Positions 21,932 through 26,485 of a stretch of DNA of 26,485 nt are shown in pieces. Source of the stretch: 66-474 sp036279975 (GTDB lineage: Bacteria > Pseudomonadota > Gammaproteobacteria > Xanthomonadales > Rhodanobacteraceae); contig DASURP010000051.1 of assembly GCA_036279975.1 (NCBI GenBank), positions 1 through 26,485 on the forward strand, given 5' to 3'. The stretch's first letter is position 1, and the number at the start of each line of letters is the position of its first letter. The notes under the pieces are model-generated. The model made no database searches and had not been told where the DNA came from. It saw only the letters and a list, made by a program, of their open reading frames with translations. The position numbers and the translations under genes are program-made.

Positions 21932-24900
21932 ATGCTGGCAGCATGGGTTCTGGCAGGCGCGCTGGCTGGCGCGACGACGGCGGCCGCGCCGCCAGCCGTG
22001 CCGGACGCCGTGGCCACGCCGGTCTTCCGTACCTACGGGGTGGCGGACGGCCTGCCCTCGACGCTGGTCTATGCCGTCACCCAGGACCACGCCGGTTACA
22101 TCTGGATCGGCACCCACGCCGGGCTGGTGCGCTACGACAGCCGCACGTTCAAGGTATTCCGGCACATCCCCGCGCAACCCGCATCGTTGCCGTCCAACGA
22201 CATCTCCGCACTGCTGGTGGACGGCGACGGGCGGCTGTGGGCAGGTGGCGAGGGTACGGGCCTGAACCTGTACGAACCCGCGAGCGGCGGTTTCCGGCAT
22301 TGGCTGCACGATCCCGCGCGCGCGGACAGCCTCGCCGCCAACGACGTGATGGCGATCGCGCAGGACGACTCCGGCGCGATCTGGGCCGGCACCTACGCCG
22401 GCGGCCTGAACCGCCTCGACGCGAACCGCAAGGGCTTCACCCACCTGCGCCACGCCGATGGCGATCCCGCGAGCCTGGCTTCCGACAACGTGATGTCGCT
22501 GGCGGCCGCCACGGGCGGCGGGCTGTGGATCGGCACCGACGCGGGGCTGGACCGCCTCGACGCGCAGGGCAAGCTGCACCTTGTTCCCCTGACGGTTGCA
22601 TCGACGCAGCCGACGGTCTGGCAAGTCCGCGCCAGCGGCACGGGCGTGGATGCGGCGACCAGTGCGGGGTTGTTCCATGTCGATGCGTCGGGACACGCCA
22701 GCCTGGTCGGACCCGCGCATGAGGCCCTGGCCAGCCTGCGCGACGATGACGGCAACCTGTGGCTGGCCGAGCGCGGCGGCCTCGTCCGCATCGATGCCGA
22801 CGGCGCCAGTCATTTCGAGCAACCGCTGCCCGGCGTCGCGGGCAGCCTGCCCGGGCACCTTCCCGCCAACCTGTTCCGCGACCACGAAGGCGGCCTGTGG
22901 ATCGCGACGATGGACGGCGGCCTCGCCTACCTGTTGCCGCAGTGGCGCGCCTTCAGCATGTACCGCCACGTGCCCGGCGACGCGGCCAGCCTCGCGAAGA
23001 ACCGCGTGCGCGCGCTGGCGCTGACCGGCGACGGCAGCTTGTGGGCGGGCGGCGCGGGCATGCTGGACCGGATCGACCCGGCCACCGGCGCGGTGCGCCA
23101 CGTTCCGATCCCCGGCCTCGAGCGGATGTCGATTTCGGCGCTCGCGGAGGACGCGGCCGGACGCTTGTGGATCGGCAGCCACAAGGGCTGCTTCGTGTGG
23201 GACGGCCAGCGCCTGCAGCCGATCGCCGCGGGCAATCCGGCCCTGAAACACGGGGTGTGGCGGCTGCTGGCCACCCACGCCGGCGCGGTGTACGTCGCCG
23301 GGGTCGGCACCGGGGTATTCCGGGTCGACCCGGGAACCTTCGCGATCCAGCCCCTCGCACCACCTGCGGCCAACGAAACCGCACGCGAAACCGTCGGCCT
23401 GCGCGAGGCCCGGGATGGTTCCATCTGGGCCGCAAGCCACGCCGGCCTAGCGCGCCTGGCCACGGGCGCCACGGCGTTCGCGTTCGTGCCGGGCGTGGCG
23501 AAGGGCGACATCGAGGCGTTCGCGTTCGGACCGGACCACGCGTTGTGGATCGCGCGCACCGGCAACCTGCAGCGCTATCGCCTCGCCCAGGGCCGGGCCA
23601 CGCTGGTCGAGGACATCGGCGGCGCGCAGGGCTGGCCGGATTCGGGCGTGCTGGGATTGCAGGTCGGCAGCGACGGCCGCGTTTTCGCGCTTGGCGTCCG
23701 CAACCTCGTGGTCTATGACCCGCACGGCAGGCAACTGCAGACCTTCGCCACCGCGGAGGGCCTGGCCACCACCGACTTCACCGGCGACGCGTTGCTGGCA
23801 ACGCGCAACGGGCAACTGTTCGCCGGCAGCCTGGCCGGGGTCATCGGCATCCGCCCCGCGCCTTTGCTGCAACACATCGCCACCCCCAGGATCGCGCTGG
23901 AATCGGTCGAAGTCAGGCGCGACGGCAAGCACGTCGCGCTCGACCCGGCCAAACCGATCGAACTCGACTGGCGCGACCGCGAACTCACCGTCACCGCCCG
24001 CGTGCTGTCCTTCATCGATCCCGCGCGCAACCAGTACCGCTTCCGCCTGCAGGGCTTCGATCCCGGCTGGGTCGATACCGGCCACCGCGACGTGCGCGAA
24101 TTTTCCGTGCTCGAACCCGGCAGTTACCGGCTGCTGATCAGCGGGCGCACCGGCGACGGCCCATGGAGCGCGGCGGTCGGCGCCTTGTCGCTGCACATGC
24201 AGGCGGCGCCCTGGACCACGCCCTGGGCCTGGGCCGGCTACGTGCTGGCCGCGCTCCTGCTGCTGGCCTGGATCGTGCTGGCGATGCGCCGCAGGCTCCA
24301 CCAGCAGCACCGCCTCGCACTGAGCGAAGAACGCCAGCACCTCGCCGAACAGTCCAACGCCGCGAAGTCGCGTTTCCTCGCCAACATGGCCCACGAAATC
24401 CGCACCCCGCTCACCGGCGTGCTGGGCATGACCGAGTTGCTGCTGAAGACGCAACTCGATGAACGCCAGCACCAGTACGCCGGCGCGATCCGGCGCTCGG
24501 GCGCGCTGCTGCTGCGCCACGTCAACGATGCGCTGGACGTGGCGCGCATCGAGGCGGGGCGGCTGGAGCTGAACCTCGCGCCCTTCGACCCCGCGGCGAT
24601 CCTGCACGAAGTCGCCGACGCCGATGCGGGGCTGGCGGCGCAGAAACAGCTCACGCTCGACGTCGCGATCGCGCCCAAGGCGCCGCGCGCGGTCCGTGGC
24701 GACGCGCTGCGCGTGCAGCAGATCCTGTTCAACCTCACCCACAACGCGCTGAAGTTCACCACCGCGGGCGGCGTCAAGCTGTCCCTCGATCGCGACGGCG
24801 ACGGCATCGTCTACCGCGTGACCGACAACGGCCCCGGCATGACGCCCGAGGAATGCGCGCGGATTTTCCAGCGCTTCGAGCAGGCCGATTGCGGGCGCCT

Positions 24901-25468
24901 GCAACGCGGCAGCGGGCTCGGCCTGGCGATCAGCCGGGAGCTGGTCGGATTGATGGGTGGACGCATCGAAGTGCAATCCTCGCCAGGGCGCGGCAGCACC
25001 TTCAGCGTGCACCTGCCGCTGGCCGCGGTGGTGGTCGACCGCGTGGCAGCCACGGCGCGCGTGGCCGGCGAGCCATCGCCGCGAAGCGCAAGCCCGGGTG
25101 GCCTGCGCGTACTGCTGGTCGAGGACGACCCGGTCGCGGGGCAAGCCATCGCGGGCCTGATCGAGACCTTCGGCCACAGTGTGACACTGGCGCCGCAAGC
25201 CTTGGCGGCGCTGTCGGAAACCATTACCGGCGACGCCTTCGACGCCATGGTGTTCGACTTCGACCTGCCCGGCATGGGCGGGTGCGAACTGGCCGGACTG
25301 CTGCGCAAGCGCGGCGTCACGACGCCCATCATCGCGCTTACCGCCAGCGCCCACGGCGACGAGGAACAACGCGCGCGCGCCGCCGGCATGAACGCATTCC
25401 TGCGCAAACCGGTGTTGCCCGGGGACTTGCGCGAGGCCTTGCAGAGCGCGGTGCGCGTGTCGGGGTGA
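21932..25468 (+). CDS. Hybrid two-component sensor kinase with periplasmic beta-propeller sensor
   Basis: A 1178-residue protein. I chose the ATG at 21932, preceded by GGGGGAGG at six bases and opening a signal peptide (LAGATTAAA); an upstream GTG at 21818 lacks both. Residues about 30-640 are two-component-regulator propeller repeats (GYIWIGTHAGLVRYD, GRLWAGGEGTGLNLYE, GAIWAGTYAGGLNRLD, GLWIGTDAGLDRLD and more). A Y_Y_Y domain (about 690-755) and one membrane span (about 763-785) follow. The cytoplasmic part has HisKA with His821 (NMAHEIRTPLTGVLGM), HATPase_c (N box FNLTHNALKF, GPGM, GSGLGLAI) and a C-terminal receiver with phospho-acceptor Asp1109 (FDFDLPGMGG) and Lys in LRKPV. This is the architecture of hybrid sensors for carbohydrate-like ligands, but there is no DNA-binding output domain. 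A TonB-dependent receptor follows 138 bases downstream. Confidence 0.95.
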   Translation: MLAAWVLAGALAGATTAAAPPAVPDAVATPVFRTYGVADGLPSTLVYAVTQDHAGYIWIGTHAGLVRYDSRTFKVFRHIPAQPASLPSNDISALLVDGDGRLWAGGEGTGLNLYEPASGGFRHWLHDPARADSLAANDVMAIAQDDSGAIWAGTYAGGLNRLDANRKGFTHLRHADGDPASLASDNVMSLAAATGGGLWIGTDAGLDRLDAQGKLHLVPLTVASTQPTVWQVRASGTGVDAATSAGLFHVDASGHASLVGPAHEALASLRDDDGNLWLAERGGLVRIDADGASHFEQPLPGVAGSLPGHLPANLFRDHEGGLWIATMDGGLAYLLPQWRAFSMYRHVPGDAASLAKNRVRALALTGDGSLWAGGAGMLDRIDPATGAVRHVPIPGLERMSISALAEDAAGRLWIGSHKGCFVWDGQRLQPIAAGNPALKHGVWRLLATHAGAVYVAGVGTGVFRVDPGTFAIQPLAPPAANETARETVGLREARDGSIWAASHAGLARLATGATAFAFVPGVAKGDIEAFAFGPDHALWIARTGNLQRYRLAQGRATLVEDIGGAQGWPDSGVLGLQVGSDGRVFALGVRNLVVYDPHGRQLQTFATAEGLATTDFTGDALLATRNGQLFAGSLAGVIGIRPAPLLQHIATPRIALESVEVRRDGKHVALDPAKPIELDWRDRELTVTARVLSFIDPARNQYRFRLQGFDPGWVDTGHRDVREFSVLEPGSYRLLISGRTGDGPWSAAVGALSLHMQAAPWTTPWAWAGYVLAALLLLAWIVLAMRRRLHQQHRLALSEERQHLAEQSNAAKSRFLANMAHEIRTPLTGVLGMTELLLKTQLDERQHQYAGAIRRSGALLLRHVNDALDVARIEAGRLELNLAPFDPAAILHEVADADAGLAAQKQLTLDVAIAPKAPRAVRGDALRVQQILFNLTHNALKFTTAGGVKLSLDRDGDGIVYRVTDNGPGMTPEECARIFQRFEQADCGRLQRGSGLGLAISRELVGLMGGRIEVQSSPGRGSTFSVHLPLAAVVVDRVAATARVAGEPSPRSASPGGLRVLLVEDDPVAGQAIAGLIETFGHSVTLAPQALAALSETITGDAFDAMVFDFDLPGMGGCELAGLLRKRGVTTPIIALTASAHGDEEQRARAAGMNAFLRKPVLPGDLREALQSAVRVSG

Positions 25469-25606
25469 GTTGCCGGGACCGGGCACGACGCGCGGCCACG
25501 CTGCGCCGCAAGCGCGGCGGCGGGATGGTAAACGAATGGCCTATGGCACGATCGGGCCGGATCGAGAAAACTAGCCGTTTGCCGTTCGTGCAGTCCGCAT
25601 CTTCCA

Positions 25607-26485
25607 ATGCAACCCATGCGCCCCGCCACCCTGCCCTTGGCCCTGTCGCTCGCGCTGTTCGCACCGCTCGCCATTGCGCAGCAAGGCAACGATGCGCAAT
25701 TGTCTCCGCAGCAACAAGACCAATCCACGCAAACGCTTTCGACGATCACTGTCAAAGGCAAGAAGCCTTACGACTGGCGCAAGTACGTCGCGGCCAAGCT
25801 GAAGCACCAGATGCCCGAGGTATCGGGCACCGAGATCACCGTGACCAAAAAGACCACGGTCACGCACCTCGACCTGCAGCCCACGGTGGTCGGCAACAAC
25901 CTCGAGCAACTGTTCGCGCGCTCGCCGGGCGTGCAGGTGTCGCAGCAGCCGACGCCGACCCAGTTCAACCTGAGCTACCGCGGCCTCGGCAACCCGCAGG
26001 AATCGGAATACGTGCTGGTGATGCAGGACGGCATTCCGCTGGAATCGGACTGGATCGGCTTCCCCACGCTGTATGCGATGCCGTTCTCGCACAGCATCGC
26101 CGACATCCAGTTGATCCGTGGCGGTTCCAGCCTGCTGTACGGGCCGGAGCCCGCGCCGGTGATCAATCTGGTGTCCAAGCGCCCGAAACCCGGTGCGCCG
26201 CTCTCGATCAGCACCGAACAGGTGATCGGCAGCGACAGCCTGTATTCCACTTACAACGTGCTCGAAGGCAGCGCTGGCAAGTGGACGTACCGTGCCGACG
26301 CCGGCTACGTGCGCAGCGACGGCCCGCGCGAAAACGCGCAATCGCAGATGCGCCAGGCCGACCTGTACGTCGAATACCGCCCGGACGACCAGCAATACAC
26401 GTGGCTCGACGTGCACGCGATCAATGCCGCTTCGGGCGATCCAGGCCGGATGAGCTACCCGCAATGGCAATCGAATCCGGACGCA
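25607..26485 (+). CDS. TonB-dependent outer-membrane receptor, N-terminal part (runs off right edge)
   Basis: The first 293 codons of a TonB-dependent receptor, the gated outer-membrane pore for siderophores, cobalamin or sugars. A signal peptide (LALSLALFAPLAIAQ) leads to a TonB-box-like LSTITVKGKK, then the plug domain (LEQLFARSPGVQVSQQ ... LSYRGLGNPQESEYVLVMQDGIPLESDW ... IADIQLIRGGSSLLYGP) and the first barrel strands. The plug resembles FecA-type receptors, but the usual Gly-Gly after YGP is replaced by YGPEPAPVINLVSKRP. Two in-frame ATGs (25607 and 25616) are possible starts; neither has a strong ribosome binding site. No N-terminal signalling extension is present, so it is not a FecA-type transducer. 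The substrate is unknown; linkage to the sensor kinase suggests regulated nutrient uptake. Confidence 0.92.
   Translation, partial: MQPMRPATLPLALSLALFAPLAIAQQGNDAQLSPQQQDQSTQTLSTITVKGKKPYDWRKYVAAKLKHQMPEVSGTEITVTKKTTVTHLDLQPTVVGNNLEQLFARSPGVQVSQQPTPTQFNLSYRGLGNPQESEYVLVMQDGIPLESDWIGFPTLYAMPFSHSIADIQLIRGGSSLLYGPEPAPVINLVSKRPKPGAPLSISTEQVIGSDSLYSTYNVLEGSAGKWTYRADAGYVRSDGPRENAQSQMRQADLYVEYRPDDQQYTWLDVHAINAASGDPGRMSYPQWQSNPDA

Noticed and set aside
23447..25486. A 679-codon open frame on the minus strand opposite the sensor kinase
   Set aside because: Low-complexity composition without recognisable motifs, lying opposite a gene with intact HisKA, HATPase and receiver motifs.
1..26485. CRISPR arrays, tRNA or rRNA genes, prophage or insertion sequences
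   Set aside because: I found no regularly spaced repeats, no tRNA-like cloverleaf and no transposase or integrase gene in either strand.

Overview
The window is high-GC bacterial chromosome. I read it as a gammaproteobacterium of the Xanthomonadales (Lysobacterales), possibly Rhodanobacteraceae. The main reason is a type II secretion (T2SS) cluster in the order E-F-G-H-I-J-K-L-M-N-D, with a lipoprotein secretin and no gspC, which is the xps layout of Xanthomonas. REP/REPIN elements of the TAGGAGCGCGC type, a DUF6090-like membrane protein and frequent GTG/TTG starts fit this. The lineage call is inference; no rRNA gene is present.

Layout. Bases 1-12638, all on the minus strand, hold the T2SS operon (gspE at 12638 down to gspD at 1414). 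It is followed by an exported protein with two TonB-C-like modules (1358-417) and the start of a family 2 glycosyltransferase that runs off the left edge. Most T2SS genes overlap by 4-11 bases and are probably translationally coupled. Two junctions break this pattern: gspE/gspF carries a REPIN, and gspG/gspH has a 142-base spacer with a hairpin. Bases 12810-17929, also minus, hold a small exported protein, a NatA/NatB-type ABC exporter pair, a DUF6090-like single-pass membrane protein, and a secreted protein of unknown function whose likely promoter contains a run of nine G. Next come L-serine ammonia-lyase (18055-19437, minus), a divergent glutaredoxin-like gene (19496-19726, plus), a second REPIN, and a minus-strand yceI-cytochrome b561-yceI operon (21557-19812). 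The right end (21932-26485, plus) holds a large hybrid sensor kinase with a periplasmic propeller sensor, then the first 293 codons of a TonB-dependent outer-membrane receptor.

How the genes work together. GspE (ATPase), F, L and M form the inner-membrane platform. G-K are pseudopilins, and D is the outer-membrane channel. GspN carries a GspC-like periplasmic domain and probably links platform to secretin. The prepilin peptidase (GspO) and a classical GspC are not in the window. The secretin has a C-terminal SPOR domain, which suggests direct anchoring to peptidoglycan; this is the most unusual protein architecture here. The kinase-receptor pair looks like a nutrient-sensing and uptake locus.

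Most of the window is recognisable and conserved. I see no CRISPR array, tRNA, rRNA, prophage or transposase. The observations most worth checking are the secretin-SPOR fusion, the poly-G promoter spacer, the repeat-built GspJ leader and the REPIN that supplies the gspE stop codon.
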